A stretch of DNA of 64,000 bases from Streptomyces marianii (GCF_005795905.1 NZ_VAWE01000001.1:4577001-4641000); one strand, 5' to 3'; positions 7,563-17,199 are shown, counted from the stretch's first letter. Notes: generated by a model not told the origin, from the sequence alone. Made by a program: numbers and translations.

Positions 7563-7667
7563 CTCCCTCGCGCTCCCGGATTCCCCCACGCTTCCGGATT
7601 CCCCCACGCTTCCGGACTCCCCCACGCTTCCGGACTCCCTCGCGCTCCCGGACTCCCTCACGCCGGA
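7563..7667. repeat. 18-bp tandem repeat array
   Basis: Five full 18-base units of the type TTCCCCCACGCTTCCGGA or CTCCCTCGCGCTCCCGGA (7563-7652) are followed by a shorter sixth unit. The array lies between the DUF2516 gene and the convergent phosphatase gene. The period is a multiple of three, but neither strand gives a convincing gene, so I treat it as a non-coding minisatellite. Confidence 0.75.
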
Positions 7668-7825
7668 CTCCCCCATGGGGGGCTCCGTGCTCACCGTGTC
7701 CACGGAGGCGCACCGATCCACACCGCCCGGCGGCACCATCCACGGCACGCGGAGCTGCCAGGGCGCCCGGCGGCGCTCGGAGCGTCCGGGGTAAAGCACC
7801 CAGAGGCCCGGCCGCCGGCCGGGCC

Positions 7826-9124
7826 TCAGCCGTTCGCCCGGTCGCGGTCCAGCAGCAGCACGGCCACGTCGTCGGTGAGATCGCCGCCGTTGAGCTCGCG
7901 CACCTCCGCCACCGCGGCCTCCAGCAGCGCCTCTCCGCTGAGCCCGGCCGCGAGCTGCCGGTTGACCATGTCGACCATGCCGTCCTGGCCCAGCCGATCG
8001 CCGCCCGGTGCGGTCCGGCCCTCGATCAGGCCGTCCGTGTACATCATCAGGCTCCACGCGGCACCCAGCTCCACCTGCCGGCGCGGCCAGCGGGCGCGCG
8101 GCAGCAGGCCCAGGGCCGGGCCGCCGTTCTCGTTCGGGAGCAGCCGCGCGGGCCGGCCCCGGCGGACGATCAGCGGGGAGGGATGCCCGGCCAGGCACAG
8201 CCCCGCACGCCGGCCGTCCGGAGCGATGTCGACCGTGCACAGGGTCGCGAAGATCTCGTCGCTCTCGCGCTCGTGCTCCAGCACCTGCTGGAGCGTGGAG
8301 AGCAGCTCGTCGCCGCACATTCCGGCGAAGGTCAGCGCACGCCAGGCGATGCGAAGCTCCACGCCCAGGGCGGCCTCGTCGGGGCCGTGCCCGCAGACGT
8401 CGCCGATCATCGCGTGGACCGTGCCGTCCGGGGTGCGGACCGTGTCGTAGAAGTCACCGCCGAGCAGGGCGCGCGAGCGTCCCGGGCGGTAGCGGGCCGC
8501 GAACCGCAGATCGCTGCCCTGCAGCAGGGGCGTGGGCAGCAGCCCCCGCTCGAGCCGGGCGTTCTCCTGCGCCCGCAGCCGCGACTCGGCGAGCTTCACC
8601 TGGGCAATGTCGGCGCGTTTGCGCTCGACGGCGTAGCGGATGGCCCGGCTGAGGACCCGTCCGTCCAGCTCGTCACGGTGCAGGAAGTCCTGAGCCCCGA
8701 CCCGTACGGCCTCGGCGGCGCGCTCGGCGTCGGCGTCCGCGGTCAGCGCCAGTACGGCGTGCCTGGGCGCGATACGCAGGAGGTGCCGCAGCACGGCGAG
8801 CTCGTCGCCCTCGGCGCGGTCGCGGGCTGAGCCGGGCAGCGCGAGGTCCACGAGGATGCAGTGGACGTCGTCCGTGAGGAGCCGCTCGGCCTCGGTGAGG
8901 TTGCGGGCGGTGCGGATGCGGACCCGCGTACCGGCGGCGCCGAGCAGTTCGGGGACGGTGAAGGTGCCCGCCGGGTCGTCCTCGATGACGAGGAGCGTGA
9001 GGTCGCCTCCGCCCGAGGGCTCCGAGGTGGGGCCGGCGGTGGGACCTGTGGTGACGGGCGCTGGGGCGACGGGGCCTACGGCGACTGACGAGCCGGTCCG
9101 CTGGCGCGGAACGGGTACGGGCAT
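7826..9124 (-). CDS. Response-regulator/PP2C (SpoIIE-type) serine phosphatase
   Basis: This 432-residue protein begins with a Pro/Thr-rich leader. A receiver domain follows (about 40-160: LLVIEDDPAGT acidic pocket, ILVDLALPG with the phospho-acceptor Asp, LALTADAD, GAQDFLHRDEL). A linker helix leads to a SpoIIE/PP2C phosphatase domain (about 210-425) with LGGDFYDTV, MIGDVCGHGPDEAALG, LAGHPSPLIV and a C-terminal DDVAVLLLD. The metal-binding Asp residues of the phosphatase are present. Such fusions dephosphorylate anti-anti-sigma or similar proteins under control of a sensor kinase; no kinase or anti-sigma gene is adjacent. The ATG at 9124 is chosen for its upstream GGAAGGAA. Confidence 0.9.
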   Translation of the reverse strand: MPVPVPRQRTGSSVAVGPVAPAPVTTGPTAGPTSEPSGGGDLTLLVIEDDPAGTFTVPELLGAAGTRVRIRTARNLTEAERLLTDDVHCILVDLALPGSARDRAEGDELAVLRHLLRIAPRHAVLALTADADAERAAEAVRVGAQDFLHRDELDGRVLSRAIRYAVERKRADIAQVKLAESRLRAQENARLERGLLPTPLLQGSDLRFAARYRPGRSRALLGGDFYDTVRTPDGTVHAMIGDVCGHGPDEAALGVELRIAWRALTFAGMCGDELLSTLQQVLEHERESDEIFATLCTVDIAPDGRRAGLCLAGHPSPLIVRRGRPARLLPNENGGPALGLLPRARWPRRQVELGAAWSLMMYTDGLIEGRTAPGGDRLGQDGMVDMVNRQLAAGLSGEALLEAAVAEVRELNGGDLTDDVAVLLLDRDRANG

Positions 9125-9307
9125 CGGTGCGTTTCCTTCCCTCCCCCCGAGGGCGCAGTGGGTCGACGAACGACGTCCCACCAGACGGGGACCATAGCGG
9201 TAGCGGGGGGTGCGGGGGAATGGCGTTCCGGGAAGAGTGCTTGGCATATGCCGCGCATCAGGGCGTAGTTGTTCCCGGTCTGATGACGAACGTCACGCGA
9301 TGCAGGT

Positions 9308-9342
9308 GAGCCGGGTCACGCAACTCCCGCGTGACCCGGCTC
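9308..9342 (-). terminator. Hairpin terminator after the NlpC/P60 gene
   Basis: GAGCCGGGTCACGC (9308-9321) pairs perfectly with 9329-9342 across a 7-base loop. It sits just beyond the stop of the minus-strand NlpC/P60 gene and upstream of the phosphatase gene. Confidence 0.7.
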
Positions 9343-9369
9343 ACTCCGTCCTTTTTATCCTGGTTTCGC

Positions 9370-10410
9370 TCACTTGTCCGGGCGGACGACCCCGAGGATC
9401 GCCATCGAGCCCGCACCCGCCAGCGTCACGTTCCGCCCGGGACGGGGCGCGTGGACGATCGCGCCGTCGCCCACGTACATCCCCACGTGGCTGGCGTCCG
9501 CGTGGTAGATGATGAGGTCGCCCGGCCGCATCTCCTTGATATCGACGCGCGGCAGCAACCGCCACTGCTCCTGCGAGGTGCGCGGGATGCCGCGGCCCGC
9601 GGCCGCCCAGGCCTGTGAGGTCAGTCCGGAGCAGTCGTAGGAGCCCGGTCCCTCCGCGCCCCACACGTACGGCTTGCCGATCTGCTCGGTCGCGAACGCG
9701 ACCGCGGCCTTGCCCTGCTCGCTCGCGCGGCCGTTGATCTCCTTGAGGACGCCGGAGCCCAGCCAGGCCGTCTGCGCCCGGTTCGCGGCCTCCTGCTCCA
9801 GCTTCCGCAGTCGCGCCAGCTCCTCCTTCTGGAGCCGTGCCTCTATCTGCCGGGCTGCGGCGATCTGCTTGTTGATCTCCTTCTTGTGCTTCTCCCTCTT
9901 GACCCGGTTCGCTTCCAGCAGCGCCCACTGGGCGCTGGCCTCCTTGCTGTAGGCGCGCAAGTCGGCCTGGGTTCGGTTCAGTTCACCGAGGAGGTCCTTC
10001 GTCGCCTTGCCGCCCGCCTTGATGCGTCCGGCGGCGTCGAGGAAGAGATGAGGGTCGTCGGTGAGGACCAACTGCGCCTCGGGCGGCAGTCCGCCGCCCC
10101 GGTACTGGGCGCGGGCCGTGGCGCCGGCCCGGTCCTTGAGGTCGTCGATCCTGGCCTGCCCCTTGGTGATCTCCTGGGCCAGCTTCACGATCTGCGCCGA
10201 CTGCCGGTCGGCCTGCTCCTCGGCCAGGTTGTACGCGTCCGTGGCCGAAGCGGCCTTGCGGTAGAGCTCGTCGAGCTCCTTGCGCACCTCTTCGAGGCTC
10301 TTGCCGGGAGGTTCGGGCGGCTGGGGCACGGCAAGGGCCTGGCCCGGCGCGGCCAGCAGCGTCACGGCGCTCACCACCGCGATGGCGGCGGCGTAAAGGC
10401 GTCGGTTCAC
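9370..10410 (-). CDS. Secreted NlpC/P60 peptidoglycan endopeptidase
   Basis: This protein of about 346 residues has a Sec signal peptide (RRLYAAAIAVVSAVTLLAAP, cleavage near QALA-V). A long coiled-coil region (residues 40-220, rich in Glu, Lys and Arg) follows, then a C-terminal NlpC/P60 domain. The catalytic Cys is in SYDCSGLTSQAW, the His in DASHVGMYVGDG and the third residue in IVHAPRPG. The family cleaves D-Glu/meso-DAP (LL-DAP in Streptomyces) stem-peptide bonds and acts in cell-wall remodelling during growth and sporulation. GTG 10410 is preferred, with GGAGGGGG upstream; a TTG at 10428 overlaps that site. No c-di-AMP riboswitch is evident upstream. Confidence 0.92.
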   Translation of the reverse strand: MNRRLYAAAIAVVSAVTLLAAPGQALAVPQPPEPPGKSLEEVRKELDELYRKAASATDAYNLAEEQADRQSAQIVKLAQEITKGQARIDDLKDRAGATARAQYRGGGLPPEAQLVLTDDPHLFLDAAGRIKAGGKATKDLLGELNRTQADLRAYSKEASAQWALLEANRVKREKHKKEINKQIAAARQIEARLQKEELARLRKLEQEAANRAQTAWLGSGVLKEINGRASEQGKAAVAFATEQIGKPYVWGAEGPGSYDCSGLTSQAWAAAGRGIPRTSQEQWRLLPRVDIKEMRPGDLIIYHADASHVGMYVGDGAIVHAPRPGRNVTLAGAGSMAILGVVRPDK

Positions 10411-10865
10411 AAGTCCCCCTCCGGACAACGCCAGACGACTCTCGTCCCTCTACATATGATTTACCGTCAGTAACTTACGGCTTTCGACGCGATGGTGCCA
10501 TGACCCGCGCCAAAGCGACAGGGCCAGGCCGCCACGGTCCCGTCTGTCACCCGTCCGCAGCCCGGGTCGTCACCCTTCACACGCCCCCTTGTTCCTGCGG
10601 ATGGACCAGCCGTGGATCACTTCCACCCCTCCGACGTACGAACCCCGGGCCGCGTTCCCGATCCGGGCACGGTGTTCCGGGGTACGCGCCTTCGTGCCCG
10701 GCGCGTGCGCCCCCGCGCCCCGCTCGGGAGAATCGGCACTCAGCCCGTCGCCAATGCCCCGCTCACCGTTCACGGTCCGCTCCGGCGGTGCCTTGTTCGC
10801 CGGCCGGGCCCTGTGCGTCGCCGGAGCTCCGTTCCCTCGGTGCCTCGTACGCTGACGAGCCCCGT
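10411..10865. other. Intergenic stretch without a supported gene
   Basis: It lies between the starts and ends of two minus-strand genes and should hold the NlpC/P60 promoter. The open frames across it have shadow-like composition (Arg/Pro/Ser-rich) and no ribosome binding sites. No conserved RNA element was recognised. Confidence 0.5.
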
Positions 10866-11693
10866 TCAGACGGAACCGGGCGCCAGCGCCGACCACTTGA
10901 CGGTTACTTCGCCCTGCCGCCACCGCCGCCGCCCGTCCGTCCGGACGTCCGTCAGCGGCCAGTCCGCGGCCAGCAGACGCACCGCACTGATCCAGCGCTG
11001 CCGCGCACCGAGCGAGGCGTACGGCGCGGCGGCGGCCCACGCCCGGTCGAAGTCCCGCAGGAACGCGTGGACCGGCTCACCCGGCACATTGCGGTGGATC
11101 AGCGCCTTGGGAAGCCGTTCGGCGAGGTCGGAAGGGCGTTCCAGCGAGCCGAGGCGGGTGGCGAAGGTGACCGTCCGGGGGCCTTCCGGGCCGAGCGCCA
11201 CCCACACGTGCCGGCGGCCGATCTCGTCACAGGTCCCCTCGACCAGCATGCCACCGGGGGCGAGGCGGGCGCACAGCCGCTGCCACACCTCGGCGACCTG
11301 CTCCTCGCCGTACTGGCGGAGCACGTTCGCGGCCCTGATGACCAGCGGGCGGACGGGGCCGGGCAGCGGAACCTCGAAACCGCCGTGCACGAAGCTCAGC
11401 CCGTCCTGCGTGTACGGACGGGCCGCCTCCACCCGGGCGGGCTCGATCTCGACGCCGACGACCCGGGTACGGGGTTCCGCGGCGCGGAGCCGCTGCAGCA
11501 GTTCCACCGCGGTCCAGGGGGCCGCCCCGTAGCCGAGGTCGACCGCGACGGGCGCGGCCCCCGAACGGCGCAGCGCCGGGCCGTGCACGGCGGCGATCCA
11601 GCGGTCCATGCGGCGCAGCCGGTTCGGGTTGGTGGTGCCGCGCGTCACCGCGCCCACGGGGCGGGAGGAGGGCGTGACGGAGCGCGGGGACAT
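10866..11693 (-). CDS. SAM-dependent methyltransferase (class I)
   Basis: This protein of about 275 residues shows a Rossmann-type SAM-binding core. The glycine motif VAVDLGYGAAPWTAVEL lies near residue 50, the acidic loop VVGVEIEPARVEAA near 80, and PGGMLVEGTCDEIGRRHVW further on. The substrate cannot be deduced. It is a conserved neighbour of mshA in streptomycetes by gene order (from general knowledge). The ATG at 11693 is chosen because an N-terminal extension would be Arg/Pro/Gly shadow; the ribosome binding site is weak. It is transcribed divergently from mshA. Confidence 0.75.
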   Translation of the reverse strand: MSPRSVTPSSRPVGAVTRGTTNPNRLRRMDRWIAAVHGPALRRSGAAPVAVDLGYGAAPWTAVELLQRLRAAEPRTRVVGVEIEPARVEAARPYTQDGLSFVHGGFEVPLPGPVRPLVIRAANVLRQYGEEQVAEVWQRLCARLAPGGMLVEGTCDEIGRRHVWVALGPEGPRTVTFATRLGSLERPSDLAERLPKALIHRNVPGEPVHAFLRDFDRAWAAAAPYASLGARQRWISAVRLLAADWPLTDVRTDGRRRWRQGEVTVKWSALAPGSV

Positions 11694-12121
11694 GCACACG
11701 AGGGTAAACCGGAGGAAAGCGGCGCCGGTGCCTGCGGGCGTCGTCGCCCTTCCTGGCTTCCGTGCGGACGGCGGTGCCGGTCGCGGGTGGCGGGTATGCG
11801 TGATCGGGGCGGGTGACTGCCGAGGCCGGCCGGTACCTCGCCCCTTCCTGGGCGTCGTGCGGCGTCCACCTCCCGGGCTGGGAGTCGGTGCGCCGCTTCG
11901 CCGCTCGCCCCTTCGCGGCGCGGCCCTCGGGAACCCCGGTTCCCGTGCGGCCGAGGTCCGTCCGTCCGCCTCCGGCCGTCGCACGCCCCTTGGCAACGAT
12001 TGGGCAAAGCAGGAGGAGTACAGGAAATGAAAGAGACGGTTCCAGTGTTGACCGGCTTTGGAGGGCCCTGGTCGTCCTCTGTTCGCCATGCCCGAGCACC
12101 AGAGCCGAGAGGACCGTCCCC
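11694..12121. other. Divergent intergenic region upstream of mshA
   Basis: About 430 bases separate the methyltransferase and mshA starts, so promoters for both should lie here. No clear operator or RNA element was seen. Open frames through it are overlaps of the flanking genes' shadows. Confidence 0.45.
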
Positions 12122-13465
12122 GTGAGCCAGTACGTGTCCCGGCTCGCCGGCACCCTGGCGGCGCCGCCCCGGCTGCGGCTGCCCGGCCACCACCGCAGGC
12201 CGCGCCGGGTGGCCATGCTCAGCGTGCACACCTCGCCCCTGCACCAGCCGGGCACCGGCGACGCGGGCGGAATGAACGTCTACATCGTGGAGCTGGCCAG
12301 ACGGCTGGCGGCCATCGGCGTGGAGGTCGAGATCTTCACCCGCGCCACCACGGGAGGCCTGCCGGGGACCGTCGAGCTGGCGCCGGGCGTCCTGGTCCGG
12401 CACGTGGACGCCGGTCCGTACGAGGGCCTGGCGAAGGAGGACCTGCCGGCGCAGCTGTGCGCGTTCACGCACGGTGTGATGCGGGCGTGGGCGGGCCACC
12501 GGCCAGGCCACTACGACCTCGTCCACTCCCACTACTGGCTGTCCGGCCACGTCGGCTGGCTGGCCGCCGAACGCTGGGGCGTCCCCCTCGTCCACGCCAT
12601 GCACACCATGGCCAAGGTCAAGAACGCGTCGCTCGCCGACGGCGACACCCCCGAACCCGCGGCCCGCGTGATCGGCGAGACGCAGATCGTGGACGCCGCC
12701 GACCGGCTGATCGCCAACACCGCGGAAGAGGCCGGCGAGCTGGTCCGTCACTACGGCGCCGGCCCCGCGAAGGTCGCCGTCGTCCACCCCGGCGTGAACC
12801 TCGACCGCTTCCGGGTCGCCGACGGCCGTTCGGCCGCGCGGGCCCGCCTGGGGCTGCCGCTGGACGCGGTGATCCCGCTGTTCGCCGGCCGCATCCAGCC
12901 CCTCAAGGCGCCCGACGTGCTGCTGAGGGCCGTCGCGCTGCTGCTGGCCGAGGATCCCTCGCTGCGGTCCCGCATGGTCGTACCGATAGTGGGCGGCCCG
13001 AGCGGCAGCGGGCTGGCCAAGCCGGAGGGCCTGCAGAAGCTGGCGGCCCGGCTGGGGATCGCCGATGTGGTGCAGTTCCGGCCGCCGGTCGCCCAGGACC
13101 GGCTCGCGGACTGGTTCAGGGCGGCGTCGGTCCTGGTCATGCCCTCGCACAGCGAGTCGTTCGGACTGGTCGCCATAGAGGCTCAGGCGGCCGGCACCCC
13201 CGTCGTCGCCGCCGCGGTGGGCGGGCTCCCGGTGGCCGTGCGGAACGACAGGACCGGCTTCCTCGTGGCCGGTCACGACCCTGCGGACTACGCACGCGTG
13301 CTGCGCCGCTTCGTCGACGACCCCCGTCTGACGGGACGGATGGGCGCGGCAGCGGCAGCGCACGCCCGCTGCTTCGGCTGGGACTCGGCGGCCTCGGCAA
13401 CCGCCGAGGTCTACACGGCCGCGATGCACGAGCACCGCCGTCGCGTACGCTCCCACCATGGCTGA
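12122..13465 (+). CDS. mshA: D-inositol-3-phosphate glycosyltransferase MshA (mycothiol biosynthesis)
   Basis: This 447-residue GT-B glycosyltransferase (GT4) transfers GlcNAc from UDP-GlcNAc to 1L-myo-inositol-1-phosphate, the first step of mycothiol synthesis. The N-terminal domain has [21 protein letters not shown] with the family's GDAGGMNVY, then HSHYWLSG. The C-terminal domain holds [21 protein letters not shown] and the nucleotide-sugar site [19 protein letters not shown]. The GTG start at 12122 follows GAGAGGA and matches the usual family start; the longer frame upstream is shadow. The YbjN gene overlaps its 3' end by 8 bases, so the two are coupled. Confidence 0.96.
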   Translation: MSQYVSRLAGTLAAPPRLRLPGHHRRPRRVAMLSVHTSPLHQPGTGDAGGMNVYIVELARRLAAIGVEVEIFTRATTGGLPGTVELAPGVLVRHVDAGPYEGLAKEDLPAQLCAFTHGVMRAWAGHRPGHYDLVHSHYWLSGHVGWLAAERWGVPLVHAMHTMAKVKNASLADGDTPEPAARVIGETQIVDAADRLIANTAEEAGELVRHYGAGPAKVAVVHPGVNLDRFRVADGRSAARARLGLPLDAVIPLFAGRIQPLKAPDVLLRAVALLLAEDPSLRSRMVVPIVGGPSGSGLAKPEGLQKLAARLGIADVVQFRPPVAQDRLADWFRAASVLVMPSHSESFGLVAIEAQAAGTPVVAAAVGGLPVAVRNDRTGFLVAGHDPADYARVLRRFVDDPRLTGRMGAAAAAHARCFGWDSAASATAEVYTAAMHEHRRRVRSHHG

Positions 13466-13949
13466 CGCTCGGCAGATCATCGAGGCGTACCTCAAGGACG
13501 CGGAACTCGAGTGGGAGTGCCCGGAGCCCGGCTCCTACGTCGTCACCCTCCCCGGCACGCGCAAGCTCGCCACGACCTGCTCCCTCCGCGTCGGCCGGCA
13601 CACGCTCTCCGTCAACGCCTTCGTCATCCGCCACCCCGACGAGAACGAGGCCGGCGTCCACCGCTGGCTGCTGGAGCGCAACCTCAAGCTGTTCGGGGTG
13701 AGCTATGCGGTCGACCGGCTCGGTGATGTCTACCTCGTCGGCAGGCTGCCGCTGTCGGCGGTCGGCCCCGACGAGCTCGACCGGCTGCTCGGGACGGTCC
13801 TGGAGGCGGCGGACGGCGCGTTCAACTCCCTCCTGGAGCTCGGGTTCGCCGGAGCCATCCGCAAGGAGTACGCCTGGCGGGTGGCCCGCGGCGAATCCAC
13901 CCGGAACCTCGAGGCGTTCACGCATCTGACCCAGCGGGCCACGGACTGA
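13458..13949 (+). CDS. YbjN domain-containing protein
   Basis: This 163-residue protein is of the YbjN type (a type III secretion chaperone-like fold). It has an ordered alpha/beta pattern and motifs including [35 protein letters not shown] and [14 protein letters not shown]. The start overlaps mshA by 8 bases. The mshA-YbjN pairing is conserved in actinomycetes, which suggests a link to mycothiol metabolism or protein quality control under redox stress, though the role is unproven. Confidence 0.85.
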   Translation: MADARQIIEAYLKDAELEWECPEPGSYVVTLPGTRKLATTCSLRVGRHTLSVNAFVIRHPDENEAGVHRWLLERNLKLFGVSYAVDRLGDVYLVGRLPLSAVGPDELDRLLGTVLEAADGAFNSLLELGFAGAIRKEYAWRVARGESTRNLEAFTHLTQRATD

Positions 13950-14196
13950 TCCAACGGGCGCGGGCCGGGCCCGGAGGCGCGGCTGCCCCGGTGAGCCCCT
14001 GCGCGCCACCGGACCGAGGCCCGCCGGTGGCGCCGTGGCCGGCCGACCCGGCGGGTCCTGGGGTCCGGAGGCCGGGCCCCCTGCCGATCCGCCCCGGTGT
14101 CGCGCTTCCGCACGCACCCGACCGCGCCGCCTCGGGCCGTTCCCCGCACCACGTGCGACGACCTGCTCACCATCGCCGGCCCGCCCGCCGTGCCCG

Positions 14197-15693
14197 TCAG
14201 GCGCCGGTCTCCCCGACGGCTGCCGCGGTCATGCCGCTCGTGTCCCTGCCCGTGTCCTCGCCCTCACCCGCGTCCGTGCCCGAGCTCGTGCCCGTGTGTC
14301 CGCCGGCCCCGGTTCCGGGCTCGGTCCCGGCCCCGCCGCCCGCTCCCCCGGAGGGCCGTGCCGCCACGTGTTCCGTCGGCGGTACCAGGGCCGTCGGCGG
14401 CGCGGAGTCCGTCGGCGCGTGTCCGGCCGGTGCCGGTGCGGCCGGCCGCACCGGCACCGCGGAGGGCGCCCGCTCCCCGGTCGCCCCGGGGCCGTCCGGC
14501 AGTCCGCGCATCAGCAGCCAGTAGCCCAGCGCCGCCACGGTGCCGATGACCGCGCAGGACGCCCACAGCCAGGCGGCGCCCCAGTGGTCGATGACGTACC
14601 CCGCCATCAGCGGGGCGATCAGCGCCGCCGCCGACCAGGAGAGGGTGTGGACACCCTGGTAGCGGCCGCGGCCGTGCACCGGCGAGAGCCGGACCACCAG
14701 GCCCATCTGCGTGGGGGAGTTGACGATCTCGGCGAGCGTCCACACGACGACGGTCAGCGCGTAGACGCCGAGCGAGCCGGCGAACGCGGTGAGGCCGAAG
14801 CCGTATCCGGCGAGCAGGGCGGAGACGACGAGCAGGCGCCGGGGGTCGCGGTGCTCGATCAGCCGGGTGACCGGGATCTGGAGCGCGACGATGAGCACGC
14901 CGTTCAGCGCGATGACCAAGCCGTAGTCCGAGGGCGACCAGCCGTCCATGCCCATCGCGACCGGCAGGGCGACCGAGCTCTGCATGAAGATGAGGGCGAG
15001 GAGGAAGGACAGCCCGACGACGCCCATGTAGCGCCCGTCGCGCAGCACGGAGCCGAGGCTGGTGCCGGGCTCCGCCTTCCCGGCCGTGGTGATGCGCTCC
15101 GGCCGGGATTCCGGCAGTTTGACGAAGACGACGACCGCGCAGACGAGGGTGAGCGCGGCCTCGCCGAGGAAGCCGGCGAGATAGCTGTACTCGGCGACGA
15201 GTCCGGCGCCCGCGGAGGAGATGGCGAACCCCAGGTTGATCGCCCAGTAGTTGAGGGAGAAGGCCCGCACCCGGTCCTCGGGCCGGACGATGTCCGCCAT
15301 CATCGCCTGCACGGCAGGCCGGGAGGCGTTGCTCGTCATGCCGACGAGACCGGCGACGGCGGCGATCGCCACCGGGTGCTCCATGAACCCGAGCAGGGCC
15401 ACTGAGGCGGCGGTCGAGGTCTGGGCGATCAGCAGGGTGGGCCGGCGCCCGAGCCGGTCGGCCATGACTCCGGCGCCGAGCGACGAGACGACGCCGCCGA
15501 GCCCGTGCAGGGCGGCGACGAGTCCGGCGTACGAGGCGGAGTGGCCGCGCTCCAGCGTGAGGTACAGGGCGGTGTAGGTGGCGACGAAGGCGCCGAGCCG
15601 GTTGACCAGGGTGCTGGTCCACAGCCACCAGAACGCCCGGGGCAGACCCGAGACGCTCTCCTTCGCGGCCCGTCTGAGCGCGGCTACGTACAT
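14197..15693 (-). CDS. Major facilitator superfamily transporter with long C-terminal tail
   Basis: This 498-residue protein has about 12 hydrophobic segments between residues 18 and 410. The MFS loop 2-3 signature is MADRLGRRPTLLIAQ. It resembles drug/metabolite exporters of the DHA type. After the last helix (LGYWLLMRG) comes a tail of about 90 residues rich in Pro, Ala, Gly and Thr with GTGAGGHTGTSS-type low complexity; this is unusual for the family and probably disordered and cytosolic. ATG 15693 has a strong GGGGGGA site. It is divergent from gpmA. The substrate is unknown. Confidence 0.88.
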   Translation of the reverse strand: MYVAALRRAAKESVSGLPRAFWWLWTSTLVNRLGAFVATYTALYLTLERGHSASYAGLVAALHGLGGVVSSLGAGVMADRLGRRPTLLIAQTSTAASVALLGFMEHPVAIAAVAGLVGMTSNASRPAVQAMMADIVRPEDRVRAFSLNYWAINLGFAISSAGAGLVAEYSYLAGFLGEAALTLVCAVVVFVKLPESRPERITTAGKAEPGTSLGSVLRDGRYMGVVGLSFLLALIFMQSSVALPVAMGMDGWSPSDYGLVIALNGVLIVALQIPVTRLIEHRDPRRLLVVSALLAGYGFGLTAFAGSLGVYALTVVVWTLAEIVNSPTQMGLVVRLSPVHGRGRYQGVHTLSWSAAALIAPLMAGYVIDHWGAAWLWASCAVIGTVAALGYWLLMRGLPDGPGATGERAPSAVPVRPAAPAPAGHAPTDSAPPTALVPPTEHVAARPSGGAGGGAGTEPGTGAGGHTGTSSGTDAGEGEDTGRDTSGMTAAAVGETGA

Positions 15694-15828
15694 ACGGGCG
15701 TCCCCCCGGAGCGATGTAAGTGACCCTATGGCGTTCAGCAACTTACAAGTGTGTCGCTCCGGAAGGCGAGCGAATTGACGCCGGACGCTAATCGTCGGCC
15801 GTGACGGGCGTCGATTAGGCTCGGCCCC

Positions 15829-16590
15829 ATGGCCGACGCGACGTACAAGCTGATCCTCCTCCGCCACGGCGAGAGCGAGTGGAACGCGAAGAACCTGTTC
15901 ACCGGCTGGGTGGACGTCAACCTCACCGAGAAGGGCGAGAAGGAGGCTGTCCGCGGCGGCGAGCTGGTCAAGGACGCCGGTCTGCTCCCCGACGTGGTGC
16001 ACACCTCGCTCCAGAAGCGCGCCATCCGCACCGCCCAGCTCGCGCTGGAGGCCGCGGACCGCCACTGGATCCCGGTGCACCGCTCCTGGCGTCTGAACGA
16101 GCGCCACTACGGCGCCCTGCAGGGCAAGGACAAGGCGCAGACCCTGGCGGAGTTCGGCGAGGAGCAGTTCATGCTGTGGCGCCGCTCCTACGACGTCCCG
16201 CCGCCGCCGATCGACGACGACAACGAGTTCTCCCAGGCGCACGACGCCCGCTACGCGACGATCCCGCCGGAGCTGCGCCCGCGCACGGAGTGCCTCAAGG
16301 ACGTCGTCGTCCGCATGCTGCCGTACTGGTACGACGCCATCGTCCCGGACCTGCTGACCGGCCGCACGGTCCTCGTCGCCGCCCACGGCAACAGCCTGCG
16401 CGCCCTGGTCAAGCACCTGGACGGTATCTCCGACGCCGATATCGCGGGCCTGAACATCCCGACGGGCATCCCGCTGGCCTACGACCTGGACGCCGACTTC
16501 AAGCCGGTGAACCCGGGCGGGACGTACCTCGACCCGGAGGCCGCAGCCGCGGCGATCGAGGCGGTCAAGAACCAGGGCAAGAAGAAGTAA
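15829..16590 (+). CDS. gpmA: 2,3-bisphosphoglycerate-dependent phosphoglycerate mutase
   Basis: This 253-residue enzyme interconverts 3- and 2-phosphoglycerate in glycolysis. The catalytic His is in [28 protein letters not shown] and the second His in [17 protein letters not shown] complete the site. The length is normal. The last 15 coding bases (16575-16589) are repeated at 29351-29365, at the other end of the integrated element. I infer that the element integrated into the 3' end of gpmA and supplied a replacement end, so the protein stays intact. Confidence 0.96.
   Translation: MADATYKLILLRHGESEWNAKNLFTGWVDVNLTEKGEKEAVRGGELVKDAGLLPDVVHTSLQKRAIRTAQLALEAADRHWIPVHRSWRLNERHYGALQGKDKAQTLAEFGEEQFMLWRRSYDVPPPPIDDDNEFSQAHDARYATIPPELRPRTECLKDVVVRMLPYWYDAIVPDLLTGRTVLVAAHGNSLRALVKHLDGISDADIAGLNIPTGIPLAYDLDADFKPVNPGGTYLDPEAAAAAIEAVKNQGKKK
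16575..16589. repeat. Putative attL core in the gpmA 3' end
   Basis: GGGCAAGAAGAAGTA occurs here and again at 29351-29365, bracketing int-to-cargo DNA. It lies in the final codons of gpmA. Fifteen bases is short for an att core, and Lys-rich gene ends can match by chance, so support also comes from gene content and the shared arm-like repeats. Confidence 0.55.
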
Positions 16591-16602
16591 CCCGAACTGA
16601 TC

Positions 16603-16641
16603 AAGGCCCCTACCTGCGGTTTCTCCGCTGGTGGGGGCCTT
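16603..16641 (+). terminator. Hairpin downstream of gpmA
   Basis: AAGGCCCC (16603-16610) pairs with GGGGCCTT (16634-16641), with a further stem in the loop. It lies just inside the element and would terminate gpmA transcription. Confidence 0.6.
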
Positions 16642-16652
16642 GCTGCTGTGCT

Positions 16653-16672
16653 GGGGCCGTCTCTGGGCCGTC
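16653..16672. repeat. Left copy of 20-bp repeat near the element end
   Basis: GGGGCCGTCTCTGGGCCGTC is present here and exactly at 29221-29240. Each copy contains GGGCCGTC twice, and a third GGGCCGTC lies at 16685-16692. The copies sit 63 and about 110 bases inside the putative att cores, as expected for integrase arm-type sites. Confidence 0.6.
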
Positions 16673-16690
16673 AGCTGCTTGATGGGGCCG

Positions 16691-16870
16691 TCAAGTGGGG
16701 CGACGCCAGCGGTGGACGCGGATGTCGAGGACGATCAGTAGGGCAACGGGGAGGGCGATCTCAGGAGGTGCGTCGGCCCAGAGGGCGAGGGCACCGCCGG
16801 CTACGCCGATGAGTGGGAGTGGCAGGTCTCGCGGGGAGATGTCGACGGTGACACCCAGGCGTGGGACCAT
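16691..16870 (-). CDS. Small hydrophobic membrane protein of the AICE (59 residues)
   Basis: The ATG at 16870 follows an excellent AAGGAGG site at 7-base spacing, and the frame ends in TGA at 16691. The protein (MVPRLGVTVDISPRDLPLPL...) has one or two hydrophobic segments (LIGVAGGALALWAD and ALPVALLIVLDI) and a basic C-terminus, RVHRWRRPT. Small membrane proteins of this kind are frequent in AICEs near int. It is the last gene before the left end and does not overlap any other gene. Its function is unknown. Confidence 0.6.
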   Translation of the reverse strand: MVPRLGVTVDISPRDLPLPLIGVAGGALALWADAPPEIALPVALLIVLDIRVHRWRRPT

Positions 16871-17134
16871 GTGGCCTCCTTCTGTGGTCGGTTTCTAGTT
16901 ACGGCTTCCGAACGCGGAAATGGAAATGAATGCCGCCCCTGGTCGGGCGGCATTCGCATGTGGCGAGACCTTTTCACAGTTTTGCTTCGCAGGACAAACG
17001 CGCAGCTAGGAGATGGATTCTACTTCCACAGTAGAAAAGTAGAAGGTCGCCGCGTTCCATGAGTTGGATGGTTTGTTCAGCGTCTTGAACAGCGAGGACT
17101 CTCCCTGGCGAGGGAGACTCTCTGTCCCTGGATG

Positions 17135-17175
17135 TGCAATCTTGCACCGGGTTCTTGCTCGCTTGCAAGATTGCA
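17135..17175. repeat. 12-bp perfect inverted repeat downstream of int
   Basis: TGCAATCTTGCA (17135-17146) and its complement at 17164-17175 flank a 17-base loop in a locally AT-rich stretch between int and the small membrane protein gene. It could be an integrase or excisionase site or a terminator. The whole gap 16871-17235 has no other supported gene. Confidence 0.55.
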
Positions 17176-17199
17176 AACGAGGTGGGGAATGGGGCATCG

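Noticed and set aside
7170..8318. Minus-strand frame reading through the 18-bp repeats with ESGSVG-type units
   Set aside because: It overlaps the DUF2516 and phosphatase genes and has no start signal. The repeat period of 18 makes any frame look regular.
10411..10865. Possible c-di-AMP riboswitch upstream of the NlpC/P60 gene
   Set aside because: Streptomyces cell-wall hydrolase genes often have one, but I could not find the conserved core sequences here.
13950..14196. Possible small gene between the YbjN gene and the MFS transporter
   Set aside because: Frames here are Pro/Arg/Ala shadow of the MFS tail. No ribosome binding site was found.
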